Of a stretch of DNA of 64,000 nt, positions 37,768-46,973 are shown piece by piece (within the stretch, counting starts at the first letter, position 1; each line of letters starts with the position of its first letter). Source of the DNA: Pseudoxanthomonas kalamensis DSM 18571 (GTDB lineage: Bacteria > Pseudomonadota > Gammaproteobacteria > Xanthomonadales > Xanthomonadaceae); contig NZ_PDWQ01000002.1 of the NCBI RefSeq assembly GCF_010211745.1, positions 372,001-436,000 on the forward strand, given 5' to 3'. The notes under the pieces were generated by a model that did no database searches, was not told the origin of the DNA, and saw only the letters and a list, made by a program, of their open reading frames with translations. The position numbers and the translations under genes were made by a program.

Positions 37768-37826
37768 GCAGTCCCTTTTCAATCAGCCACTTGCAGGGCT
37801 TTCCGATGCCTGCGGCCGGGCCCGGC

Positions 37827-38441
37827 TCAGCCGTCCAGCAGGGTCCGGATCAGCCCAGCGTGACGCTCGGCCTGCCGCGTCCGGCGCAGGCGGCTGGCGG
37901 TAAAGATCGCCTGCATCTCGTCCACCGCGCGTTCGAACACCTCGTTGACGATGACGAAGTCGAACTCGCCATAGTGCGACATCTCCTCGCGGGCATTGGC
38001 CATGCGCCGGGCGATCACGTCCTCGCTGTCCTGGCCGCGCTTGCGCATGCGTTGCTCCAGCGCGTCGCGCGACGGCGGCAGAATGAACACCCCGACCGCG
38101 TCGGGCACCTTGGCCTTGACCTGCTGCGCGCCCTGCCAGTCGATCTCCAGCAGCACGTCCTTGCCGGCGGCCAGCTGCGGCTCCAACGACTGCCGCGCCG
38201 TGCCCTTCCAGTCGCCGTGGACACGCGCGTACTCGAAAAAATCGCCGGCATCGATCATGCGCCGGAACTCGTCCTCGCCGACGAAGTGGTAGTGCTCTGC
38301 ATGCCGTTCGCCGGGGCGCGGCGCGCGCGAAGTGAAGGAGATCGACAGCGCGATCTGCGGGTCGCGCGCCAGCACCGCGTTGACGATGCTGGATTTGCCG
38401 GCGCCCGACGGCGCGGCGACGATGTACAGGGTTCCGCGCAT
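37827..38441 (-). CDS. gmk: Guanylate kinase
   Basis: A 204-aa enzyme that phosphorylates GMP to GDP. The second ATG (38441) gives MRGTLYIVAAPSGAGKSS, which matches the recalled Xanthomonas start; ATG 38447 overlaps the yicC stop. P-loop APSGAGKSS, the GMP site SFTSRAPRPGE and EHYHFV, and lid residues RMRKRGQDSEDVIARR are present. It follows yicC directly. Confidence 0.96.
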   Translation of the reverse strand: MRGTLYIVAAPSGAGKSSIVNAVLARDPQIALSISFTSRAPRPGERHAEHYHFVGEDEFRRMIDAGDFFEYARVHGDWKGTARQSLEPQLAAGKDVLLEIDWQGAQQVKAKVPDAVGVFILPPSRDALEQRMRKRGQDSEDVIARRMANAREEMSHYGEFDFVIVNEVFERAVDEMQAIFTASRLRRTRQAERHAGLIRTLLDG

Positions 38442-38443
38442 GT

Positions 38444-39304
38444 TCATTCGATGTTCTGCGCCTGCTCGCGAATCTGGTCGATCAGCACCTTCAGCTCGAC
38501 CGCGATGTTGGTGGTGCGCACATCGACCGACTTGGAACCCAGAGTGTTGGCCTCGCGGTTGAATTCCTGCAGCAAGAAGTCGAGCCGGCGGCCGACCGGC
38601 CCGCCCTGCTTCAGCACGCGGCGGATCTCGGCGACATGGCTATCCAGGCGATCCAACTCCTCATCCACGTCCAGCTTCTGCAGCCACAGCACCAGTTCCT
38701 GCTCGACCCGGCCGGGATCGGCGTCCTGGGCCAGGTCGGCCAGCCTGGCCTGCAGCTTCTGCCGCTGGCCGCTGCGAATGTCGGGGATCAGTTCGCGCAC
38801 GGCGGCTGCCTGCGCGGCGATACCGTCCACGCGTTCGGCGATTGCCGCGGCCAGCTTGCCGCCCTCGCGTTCGCGCGCGGCGAGGAACTGGTCGAGCAGT
38901 TCGTCCAGCAAGGTGAATACCGCCGCCTGCAGCGCATCGGCATCCAGCGCCCGGCTCTGCAACAGGCCGGGAAACTGCAACAGGCCGGCCAGGTCGGTCT
39001 GCACGCCGGGAAAGCGCGCCGCCAGGTCCAGCGACAGTTCGGCCAGTTGCGCGACCCGGGCCGGGTCCAGCCGCAACGCGGCGCCGCCATCGCCCATGCG
39101 CAGGCGCAGGCTGAAATCCAGCTTGCCGCGATTGACACGCGCGGCGATGCGTTCGCGCAGCTGCGGCTCGAATACGCGCAACTCCTCCGGCAGCCGCAGA
39201 CCGAGTTCGAGGAAGCGGTGGTTGACCGAGCGCAGTTCGCCGACCAGTGCGTCGCCTTCGATGGCGCGCTCGACGGCGGCGTAGGCGGTCATGCTGCGGA
39301 TCAT
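38444..39304 (-). CDS. yicC: YicC/YloC family endoribonuclease
   Basis: A 286-aa protein with the YicC signature MIRSMTAYA at the N-terminus, RSVNHRFLELGLRLPEELR, and the C-terminal DUF1732 part GRRLDFLLQEFNREANTLGSKS. The E. coli protein is an endoribonuclease implicated in turnover of small RNA. GGGA lies 7-10 nt upstream of the start. A long open frame upstream to 40672 is a shadow of rph/rdgB. Divergent from rph by 66 nt. Confidence 0.93.
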   Translation of the reverse strand: MIRSMTAYAAVERAIEGDALVGELRSVNHRFLELGLRLPEELRVFEPQLRERIAARVNRGKLDFSLRLRMGDGGAALRLDPARVAQLAELSLDLAARFPGVQTDLAGLLQFPGLLQSRALDADALQAAVFTLLDELLDQFLAAREREGGKLAAAIAERVDGIAAQAAAVRELIPDIRSGQRQKLQARLADLAQDADPGRVEQELVLWLQKLDVDEELDRLDSHVAEIRRVLKQGGPVGRRLDFLLQEFNREANTLGSKSVDVRTTNIAVELKVLIDQIREQAQNIE

Positions 39305-39370
39305 GCGGTTTCCCGATCGGTGGCGCGGAAGCGAATGGTAACCTAGCGCGCCCCGTTGCCGGATTTCCGC

Positions 39371-40096
<726 letters not shown>

Positions 40097-40107
40097 GCAC
40101 CCGCGCG

Positions 40108-40701
40108 ATGAAACTGGTCCTGGCCTCGTCCAATGCCGGCAAGCTGGCCGAATTGCGCGAACTGCTGGCCGACGACGGCATCGAACTGGTCGCGCAGGGC
40201 GACTTGGGCGTGGACGATGCCGAGGAAACCGGGCTGAGCTTCGTCGAGAACGCGCTGCTGAAGGCGCGGCATGCCGCACGCGCGACCGGGCTGGCGGCGA
40301 TCGGCGACGACTCCGGCCTGTGCGTGGATGCGCTGGGCGGTGCGCCGGGCCTGTATTCGGCTCGCTACGCCGGCACCCACGGCGATGCGCAGGCCAATAT
40401 CGACAGGTTGCTGGAGCAGCTGCGCGACGTGCCGGAAGACGGACGCACGGCGCAGTTCCATTGCGTGCTGGTACTGGTCCGCCATGCCAAGGACCCGCGC
40501 CCGCTGATCGCCGAAGGCGAATGGCGCGGGCGCATCCTGTCGGCGCGCAGCGGCGAAGGCGGCTTCGGCTACGACCCGGTGTTCTTCGACCCGGCACATG
40601 ATTGCTCTGCCGCGCAGATGCCTTCGGCGCTGAAGAACTGCCTGAGCCACCGCGGACAAGCGCTGGCGGCATTGAAGCTCAAGCTGGCGCACCTGCAGTA
40701 G
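40108..40701 (+). CDS. rdgB: XTP/dITP diphosphatase (RdgB/HAM1)
   Basis: A 197-aa house-cleaning enzyme that removes ITP, dITP and XTP from the nucleotide pool. Motifs: [63 protein letters not shown] and [11 protein letters not shown]. The usual TAAEL-type stretch before SHR reads [12 protein letters not shown], a small change. The stop codon TAG (40699-40701) lies inside the left arm of a REP-like inverted pair. Confidence 0.95.
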   Translation: MKLVLASSNAGKLAELRELLADDGIELVAQGDLGVDDAEETGLSFVENALLKARHAARATGLAAIGDDSGLCVDALGGAPGLYSARYAGTHGDAQANIDRLLEQLRDVPEDGRTAQFHCVLVLVRHAKDPRPLIAEGEWRGRILSARSGEGGFGYDPVFFDPAHDCSAAQMPSALKNCLSHRGQALAALKLKLAHLQ

Positions 40702-40764
40702 CAGCGGCGCAAGCCGCGAGAGGCTTTCATGGGAAAGCTCCATCGCGGCTTACGCCACTCCTAC
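40698..40764. repeat. REP-like inverted pair (REPIN) between rdgB and hemW
   Basis: Two 22-bp arms, 40698-40719 and 40743-40764, are inverted copies matching at 19 of 22 positions; each holds an AAGCCGCGA end and a GTAG(C/G)AG outer end. The 23-nt centre has GCTTTC/GAAAGC, so the whole unit folds into one long hairpin. The sequence resembles the GTAGGAGCGGC...GCCGCGA REP family of Pseudomonas and Xanthomonads. It supplies the rdgB stop codon and ends 10 nt before the hemW ATG. Confidence 0.75.
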
Positions 40765-40774
40765 AATGGCCGCC

Positions 40775-41944
40775 ATGCTGATCCCGCCGCCGCTGTCGCT
40801 GTACGTGCACCTGCCCTGGTGCGTGCGCAAATGCCCGTACTGCGATTTCAATTCGCACGAAGGGCGCGGTCCGCTGCCGTTCGCCGAGTATGTCGATGCG
40901 CTGATCCGCGACCTGGATTTCGACCTGCCGCTGGTCTGGGGCCGCAGCGTGCACAGCGTGTTCTTCGGCGGCGGCACCCCCAGCCTGTTCCCGGCCGAGC
41001 AGATCGACCGCTTCCTGCAGGCGGCCAGCAACCGGCTGCGTTTCGCTCCCGACTGCGAAATCACCTTGGAGACCAACCCCGGCACCGCCGAGCACGGCCG
41101 CTTCCACGACTATCGCCGCGCCGGGGTCAACCGGATCAGCTTCGGCATCCAGAGTTTCGACGATGGCTGCCTGCGGCGGCTGGGCCGCATCCACGACAGC
41201 GCCGAAGCCGGGCACGCGGTGAAACTGGCCCAGGACGCCGGCCTGGACAACCTCAATCTGGACCTGATGTACGCCCTGCCGGAACAGACCCTGGCGATGG
41301 CCGAGGCCGACCTGGAACGCGCCTTCGCCCTGCAGCCGGCGCACGTCTCGCACTACCAGCTGACGCTGGAGCCGAACACGCTGTTCTTCGCCCGCCCGCC
41401 GCAGGACATTCCCGACGAGGATGCCGCCTGGGACATGCAGGAGCGCTGCCAGCAGCGGCTGGCCGATGCCGGTTATGCGCAGTACGAGACCAGCGCTTAC
41501 GCCCGCCCCGACCGCCAATGCGCGCACAACCTGAACTACTGGCGCTTCGGCGACTACCTCGGGATCGGCGCCGGTGCCCACGGAAAACTCACATTAGGCA
41601 GCGAGCAGACGATCCTGCGCCGCTGGAAGCTGAAGCACCCGACCCGCTATCTGGCCGCGGCCGGCAGCGACGAAGCCCTCGGTGGCGATGAGCGCATCGC
41701 GCCGGAGCAGCGCCCGTTCGAATACATGCTCAATGCCCTGCGCCTGAATACGGGCTTCGACCTATCCGATTTCGAGCGCCGCAGCGGCTGTGGCCGCGAC
41801 CTGATCGCTGGCGAACTGGCTACCGCCATCGCGCGCGGCTGGCTGCGCCGCGCCGGCGATCAGGTCGCTCCCACGGCGCTGGGCCGGCGGTTCGCCAACG
41901 ATGTCATCTCGCTGTTCCTGGCGGCAGGCACACAGGAGCGGTAA
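40775..41944 (+). CDS. hemW: Radical SAM heme chaperone HemW
   Basis: A 389-aa radical-SAM protein, once called a coproporphyrinogen III oxidase. Start ATG 40775 gives MLIPPPLSLYVHLPWC, close to recalled relatives; ATG 40766 is the alternative. The [4Fe-4S] motif CVRKCPYCDF (C16, C20, C23), FFGGGTPSLF, ITLETNPGT and SFGIQSFDD are present. HemW binds heme and delivers it to respiratory enzymes in the studied cases. Its leader lies in the REP unit, which may affect expression. Confidence 0.94.
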   Translation: MLIPPPLSLYVHLPWCVRKCPYCDFNSHEGRGPLPFAEYVDALIRDLDFDLPLVWGRSVHSVFFGGGTPSLFPAEQIDRFLQAASNRLRFAPDCEITLETNPGTAEHGRFHDYRRAGVNRISFGIQSFDDGCLRRLGRIHDSAEAGHAVKLAQDAGLDNLNLDLMYALPEQTLAMAEADLERAFALQPAHVSHYQLTLEPNTLFFARPPQDIPDEDAAWDMQERCQQRLADAGYAQYETSAYARPDRQCAHNLNYWRFGDYLGIGAGAHGKLTLGSEQTILRRWKLKHPTRYLAAAGSDEALGGDERIAPEQRPFEYMLNALRLNTGFDLSDFERRSGCGRDLIAGELATAIARGWLRRAGDQVAPTALGRRFANDVISLFLAAGTQER

Positions 41945-42036
41945 GTCACATTACTGGCCACCATTCCCCCCTCGGCAGCGGCCGGATTCAGCCGGAATAT
42001 GTTAAATAGACTCAAGGGGACAAGCCGCAGCATTTC

Positions 42037-44478
42037 ATGCCGACCAATCAACCACCAAACCGCCCGGCGCCGGCCGAGATTCCGAAACCGGTACGGAAAA
42101 TCCTTGATGCGTACTCGACGACGGTTTCGACCGATCTGAGCGAGCGCATCAACGGTACCCTGACCGAACTCGAGCACCAGCTGTTCAAGTTGGCCGAACG
42201 GGCGCACAACAACGACCGTCAGGCCGAGTTGATGGCCAACCTGCATGCGTTGCGGCTGCACCGCAGCAACCTGCTGCCGAACATGCTGGCGACGCTGGAC
42301 GCGCAGCTGGCAACGATCCGCGAACTGCCGGCCCAGCCCGACAACGTCGATGCCGACCCGATCGAATACCGGACCCTGACCCTAGTCGAAGACGCGACCA
42401 TGGACCTGGAGATCGCCCTGCGCGAAATCGTCCGTCGCCACGAGACCCGGGCGCATACCCCGCTGTACCTGCTGGGTCAGCGCTTCGGCGTGCTGGCCGC
42501 GCAACCGGCCTTCTCGGCCACCCGCATTCCGGCCGGCCCGCAATCGCTGGCCAATGCCCTGCGCGATTCGATCCCGGTGCTGCAGCTGGATCTGGAATCG
42601 CAGCTGCTGCTGTTCCGGGTGTTCGAACAGCGCGGCATGGCCGAGTACGCCGGCTGGATCGACGCTCTCAACGAACTGCTCGCCGAACAGGGCGTGCTGC
42701 CCGGGCTGATCTACGCCCCGCAACGCAGCCGGACCCCGCAAGCCGCACGTCCGCGGGGGTCCAACAAGGCGCCGGCAAGCGCCGGAACCCATGCCGCCGA
42801 CGGCAACCGGCCGATGACCGGCTGGCACGGACAATCCTCGCCCTCGGCCTGGACCCCGCTGACCTCACCCGCGGGCGGCGCCCGTCCGGGCCCGGCCTCC
42901 GCACCTTCCGCCCCCGCCGCGGACATGACCTCCTTCGCCACCCTGCAGCAACTGCTGTCCGGACGGCGCGCCGCCACTGCGCAGGCAGGCGGCGGCGTGA
43001 GTAATGCTGGAGGCGGTACGACTGGTGGTGGTGCGGGCGGCACGGCTGGTGGCGCCGTCAGTGTTGGCGGCGGTGGCACCGGCGGAAGCGGTGGTGGCAA
43101 TGCCAGCGATCTTGCCGGCAGCGGCGGTGGAGTGGCCTTCGATGGCTCCGAGGGTTCGGCCGCCGATGGCGCGCTCGCCATTCCGACCCGGGAGGTGCTG
43201 ACCACGTTGCGCGCGTTGCAGGCGCAGCCGGTGCGCATGGTGCCCGGGCAGCGCCACCGCAGCCTGCGCGACGTGCAGGCCGGCTTGCTGCAGCAGATGC
43301 GCGAGCAGCACGGCCCGCAGGCGACGATGGTGCAGGAGGACGCGGACACCTTCGAGCTGCTGGACCTGCTGTACAACGAAGTCGAGCGCGAAGTGCGCCG
43401 CGACGCACCGGCGGTCGAACTGCTGGTCCGCCTGCAGGTACCGATGGCGCAGGCCGCGCTGAACGACCGTTCGTTCTTCATCCGCCCGCAGCACCCGGCG
43501 CGCGAACTGGTCAACTCGGTGGCCGAATCCGGCGCCAACTGGCTGGACGAAGAAGAGGTCGATCCGATCCTGGTGCGCAAGCTGCAGGACGCGGTCGACC
43601 GGGTCGTGGCCGAATACACCGGCGAGGGCGAGGAGGTCTTCGAACAGGCCAACCGCGACATCCAGGACCACATGCAGGCGCAGGCGCGGCGCGCCGAGAT
43701 TACCGAGCGCCGCCATGTCGAGGCCGCGCGCGGCAAGGACCGGCTGGAAATCGCCCGCCGCCGCGCCGCCGAAGCGATCGACTCGGCGCTGGAAGGCAAG
43801 CAGCCGCAGAAGTTCGTGCAGACGCTGATGCAGCAGGCCTGGGCCGACGCCCTGACCCTGACCCTGCTGCGCAACGGCGAAGGCTCGCCCGAGTGGACCC
43901 AGGTCAAGCAGGTGACCGAGCGCATCGCCGAGGCCGCCACCGCCGAGGACGCCGCCGCCAACGACCCCGAGCTGGCGCCGCAGATCGAAACCGCGCTGAC
44001 CCAGGTCGGCTATCACGGCGACGAAGCCGCGGCCATCGCCGGCCGCCTGTCCGGCAGCGACAACGACGAAGGTCTGTCGCGCACCGAACTGGCGGCGAAG
44101 CTGAAGGAAAAGACCCGGCTTGGCGAGCAGGTCGCCAGCAAGCCGCAGAAGCTTCCGGAGCGCACGCCGCAGGAAGAAGAGTGCTACCGCTACCTGCGCA
44201 CCCTGCCGTTCGGCACCTGGTTCGAGTTCGTCAGGAACCAGCAGGGCGACGTGACCCGGCAGCGGTTGTCGTGGTTCAGTCCGATCACCGACAACGCCCT
44301 GTTCGTCAACCAGCGCGGCCAGCGGATCGGCGAGCAGTCGCTGGACAGCCTGGCGCGGCTGATGGCGCGCGACCAGGCGCGGGTGGTCACCCAGGACAAG
44401 GGCCGTCTGATCGACCGTGCCTGGCAGGCCACGTTGCGCACACTGAAGCAACTGGCCGGCGGAGGAGACGAGGCATGA
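42037..44478 (+). CDS. DUF1631 family protein
   Basis: An 813-aa cytoplasmic protein with three parts. The first (about 1-235) is helical with many Leu heptads. The second (about 240-385) is disordered and very Gly/Ala/Ser-rich, with runs such as GGGTTGGGAGG. The third (about 390-810) is helical and charged with a beta-rich C-terminal domain (TWFEFVRNQQGDVTRQRLSWFSP...). That C-terminal part resembles a PilZ-like fold that follows in the next gene. DUF1631 is widespread in gammaproteobacteria; its role is unknown. The stop overlaps the PilZ gene by 4 nt, so the two are translated together. A link to c-di-GMP is inference from that. Confidence 0.85.
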   Translation: MPTNQPPNRPAPAEIPKPVRKILDAYSTTVSTDLSERINGTLTELEHQLFKLAERAHNNDRQAELMANLHALRLHRSNLLPNMLATLDAQLATIRELPAQPDNVDADPIEYRTLTLVEDATMDLEIALREIVRRHETRAHTPLYLLGQRFGVLAAQPAFSATRIPAGPQSLANALRDSIPVLQLDLESQLLLFRVFEQRGMAEYAGWIDALNELLAEQGVLPGLIYAPQRSRTPQAARPRGSNKAPASAGTHAADGNRPMTGWHGQSSPSAWTPLTSPAGGARPGPASAPSAPAADMTSFATLQQLLSGRRAATAQAGGGVSNAGGGTTGGGAGGTAGGAVSVGGGGTGGSGGGNASDLAGSGGGVAFDGSEGSAADGALAIPTREVLTTLRALQAQPVRMVPGQRHRSLRDVQAGLLQQMREQHGPQATMVQEDADTFELLDLLYNEVEREVRRDAPAVELLVRLQVPMAQAALNDRSFFIRPQHPARELVNSVAESGANWLDEEEVDPILVRKLQDAVDRVVAEYTGEGEEVFEQANRDIQDHMQAQARRAEITERRHVEAARGKDRLEIARRRAAEAIDSALEGKQPQKFVQTLMQQAWADALTLTLLRNGEGSPEWTQVKQVTERIAEAATAEDAAANDPELAPQIETALTQVGYHGDEAAAIAGRLSGSDNDEGLSRTELAAKLKEKTRLGEQVASKPQKLPERTPQEEECYRYLRTLPFGTWFEFVRNQQGDVTRQRLSWFSPITDNALFVNQRGQRIGEQSLDSLARLMARDQARVVTQDKGRLIDRAWQATLRTLKQLAGGGDEA

Positions 44479-44825
44479 GCCAGGACCAGCGCCGCGCGAT
44501 CCGCCACGATGTCCGCCAGCCGGTCCCGGTGACCGACACCATGACCGGCGATACCGTCGGCTTCGTCGCCAACATCTCCGAAACCGGCATGCTGCTCAAC
44601 GCCGGCACTGCCCTGCGCGAGGACGCGCTGTACCAGCTGCACTTCCGGCTGCACGACAACGGCGGCAAGGAGTACGCCTTCAACGTCGGCTCGCATCTGC
44701 TGTGGCTGAGCGCGGCCAACACGCCGGGGCAATACTGGGCCGGCCTGCATTTCATCGCCATCAGCGACGAACAGATCGAATCGCTGCGCCGCTGGTCGGC
44801 ATCGATGGCCAACAAGGCCGGCTGA
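44475..44825 (+). CDS. PilZ domain protein (c-di-GMP binding)
   Basis: A 116-aa single-domain PilZ protein. The start ATG 44475 overlaps the DUF1631 stop (ATGA). The c-di-GMP site is visible: the basic RRAIRHDVRQ near the N-terminus and the NISETG (D/NxSxxG) motif at about 36-41. The rest is a beta barrel ending in YWAGLHFIAISDEQ. PilZ proteins read c-di-GMP and act through partners; the coupled DUF1631 protein is the obvious candidate. Confidence 0.9.
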   Translation: MSQDQRRAIRHDVRQPVPVTDTMTGDTVGFVANISETGMLLNAGTALREDALYQLHFRLHDNGGKEYAFNVGSHLLWLSAANTPGQYWAGLHFIAISDEQIESLRRWSASMANKAG

Positions 44826-44895
44826 ACGCGCGACACCTGCGCGGCGCTGCAGCGGTGCCGCCGCTGCGGCAGAATGACGGCTCTTCCGTTCATCG

Positions 44896-46242
44896 ATGCC
44901 GTCCATGACCGCCGCCAGCAGCGCCGACCCGGGCGCCCTCTATCCCGACCATCTTGCCGCCCTGTGCCGGCATGCCGACGAAGCCCTGGCGCGCGGCGGC
45001 TTCGACCATCTGCTGGTGCCCAGCGGCTCCCTGCACTACCAGCTCTATGACGACCGCGACTATCCCTACGCGGTCAATCCGCAGTTCAAGTACTGGTTGC
45101 CGCTGACCCGGCTGCCGGACAGCTGGCTGGTCTATACCCCGGGCCGCAAGCCGACCCTGATCTACCACCAGCCGTTCGACTACTGGCACGTGGTGCCGCA
45201 AGCGCCGGGCGGATGGTGGCTGGAACACTTCGATGTCCACGTCATCCGCACGCCGGAGCAGGCGTTGCCGCTGCTGCCGGGGCCGGCCGCGCGGTGCGCC
45301 ATCCTCGGCGAGGCGCAAAGCGCCTTGGGCGAATACATCCCCAACAACCCGGAAGCGGTCGTCCAGTACCTGGAATACCGGCGCTCGTACAAGACGCCTT
45401 ACGAACTGGCGTTGATGCGGCAGGCACAGCGGCTGGCCGTGCGCGGACATCGCGCCGCCGAAGCCGCCTTCCGCGACGGCGCCGGCGAATTCGACATCCA
45501 CATGGCCTACTGCGCCGCGGTTGGCCAGGACGCGAACGACCTGCCGTACGGCAACATCGTCGGCCTCAACGAACACGCCGCGGTACTGCACTACATGGAT
45601 CGCGATACGAGCGCACCGGCGCAGTCGCGCAGCTTCCTGATCGACGCCGGCGCCAGCGCCTGCGGCTACGCCAGCGACATCACCCGCACCCATGCCCGCG
45701 ACCGCGGCGGCGAGTTCCAGGCCATGATCGATGCCGTGGACGCCGTGCAGCAGGCGCTGGGGCGCGCGGTCCGTGCCGGCACCGACTACAAGCGCCTGCA
45801 CCTCGACGCTCATCTGGCGTTGATGGGGGTGCTGAAGGACTTCGGCGTGCTGCGGGTGTCACCCGAGGCCGCGCTGGAAACCGGCGTCAGCGCCGCCTTC
45901 TTCCCGCACGGGCTGGGCCATCCGATCGGCCTGCAGGTGCACGACGTGGCCGGCTTCGCCGCCGACGACCGCGGCGGCCGCATCGAGCGCCCGCCCGGCC
46001 ACCCCTACCTGCGCATGACCCGGGTGCTGGAGCCGGGCATGGTGGTCACCATCGAGCCGGGCATCTACTTCATCGACATGCTGCTGGAGCAAGTCAGGCG
46101 CAAGGGCCACGGCGACAGTATCGACTGGGATCGCGTCGAAACCTTCCGCCCTTGCGGCGGCATCCGCATCGAGGACGAGGTGCTGTGCACCGACGCCGAG
46201 CCGGAGAACCTGACCCGCCCGGCCTTCGCCGAAGCGGCCTGA
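44896..46242 (+). CDS. pepQ: Xaa-Pro dipeptidase
   Basis: A 448-aa M24 metallopeptidase that cleaves Xaa-Pro dipeptides. The pita-bread fold metal ligands are all present: DAGASACGYASDITRTHA (two Asp), HGLGHPIGLQVHDV (His), TIEPGIYF (Glu) and CGGIRIEDEVL (Glu). The N-terminal creatinase-like domain has YAVNPQFKYWLPLTRLPDSW. Length fits PepQ (about 443). The end is 12 nt from the converging hda gene. Confidence 0.94.
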   Translation: MPSMTAASSADPGALYPDHLAALCRHADEALARGGFDHLLVPSGSLHYQLYDDRDYPYAVNPQFKYWLPLTRLPDSWLVYTPGRKPTLIYHQPFDYWHVVPQAPGGWWLEHFDVHVIRTPEQALPLLPGPAARCAILGEAQSALGEYIPNNPEAVVQYLEYRRSYKTPYELALMRQAQRLAVRGHRAAEAAFRDGAGEFDIHMAYCAAVGQDANDLPYGNIVGLNEHAAVLHYMDRDTSAPAQSRSFLIDAGASACGYASDITRTHARDRGGEFQAMIDAVDAVQQALGRAVRAGTDYKRLHLDAHLALMGVLKDFGVLRVSPEAALETGVSAAFFPHGLGHPIGLQVHDVAGFAADDRGGRIERPPGHPYLRMTRVLEPGMVVTIEPGIYFIDMLLEQVRRKGHGDSIDWDRVETFRPCGGIRIEDEVLCTDAEPENLTRPAFAEAA

Positions 46243-46254
46243 CCGGCTTCGCGA

Positions 46255-46965
46255 TCAACCGGCGTCGGCCACGCCCAGCACCTGCTTCAGGAACGGCACG
46301 GTGACCCGCCGCTGCGCCGCCAGCGATGCGCGGTCCAACCGATCCAGCAGGCCGAGCAGCGACCCCGGATCGCGCGCGGTGCGGACCAGCAGCCATTCGA
46401 CCGCCGCATCCTCCAGCACCAGTCCGCGACGCTGCGCGCGACCGCGCAACAACGCGCGGCGGCCTTCGTCGTCCAGCGGCTGCAGCCGGATCCGCGCGCA
46501 CTGCGACAGCCGCGAGCGCAGGTCGGGCAGTACCAGGGGCAGCGCATCCGGCGCCGCGTCCGCGGTGTACAGCAGGCCGATGCCGGTATCGTGGGCGCGG
46601 TTGTGCAGGTCGAACAGCGCAACCTCGTCGTCACGACCGCCGACGACATGCTGCAGACCGTCCAGCACCACGACTTCGTTGCCGGCCACGGCCTGCAGCG
46701 CGTCGGCCACGCGCCCGGCGGCGGCCTGCAGCGGCAGGTAGGCGACCCGGCGACCGGCCTGCTCGGCGGCGGCGCAGACCGCCAGCGCCAGATGGGTCTT
46801 GCCGCTGCCGGCCGGCCCGTACAGGTAGCAGGCACGGGGATCGGTCTCGACCGCCAGCGCGCGCAACTGCGCCAGCGCGCCCGGAGGCGGCGACAGGAAG
46901 GTTTCGAATCGCTGCTCCGGCGGATATCGCAAGGCCAGCGGCAACTGCGGCGTGGGGCTGCCCAT
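46255..46965 (-). CDS. hda: DnaA regulatory inactivator Hda
   Basis: A 236-aa DnaA-like AAA+ protein that, with the DNA clamp, converts DnaA-ATP to DnaA-ADP. The clamp-binding peptide QLPLAL is at residues 7-12, Walker A is GPAGSGKTH, and the Walker B region reads VVVLDGLQHV. The sensor residues lie in the YTADAAPDALPLVLPDLRSRLSQC block. It lacks the DnaA DNA-binding domain, as Hda does. It lies 8 nt after the AI-2E-type permease gene. Confidence 0.92.
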   Translation of the reverse strand: MGSPTPQLPLALRYPPEQRFETFLSPPPGALAQLRALAVETDPRACYLYGPAGSGKTHLALAVCAAAEQAGRRVAYLPLQAAAGRVADALQAVAGNEVVVLDGLQHVVGGRDDEVALFDLHNRAHDTGIGLLYTADAAPDALPLVLPDLRSRLSQCARIRLQPLDDEGRRALLRGRAQRRGLVLEDAAVEWLLVRTARDPGSLLGLLDRLDRASLAAQRRVTVPFLKQVLGVADAG

Positions 46966-46973
46966 GGAGCCGG

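Noticed and set aside
40766-40774. Upstream ATG of hemW.
   Set aside because: It adds MAA only, directly against the REP arm; relatives begin close to the 40775 ATG.
42961-43140. A repeat-like Gly/Ala-rich stretch.
   Set aside because: It is the low-complexity linker of the DUF1631 protein, not a DNA repeat or CRISPR array; unit lengths vary.
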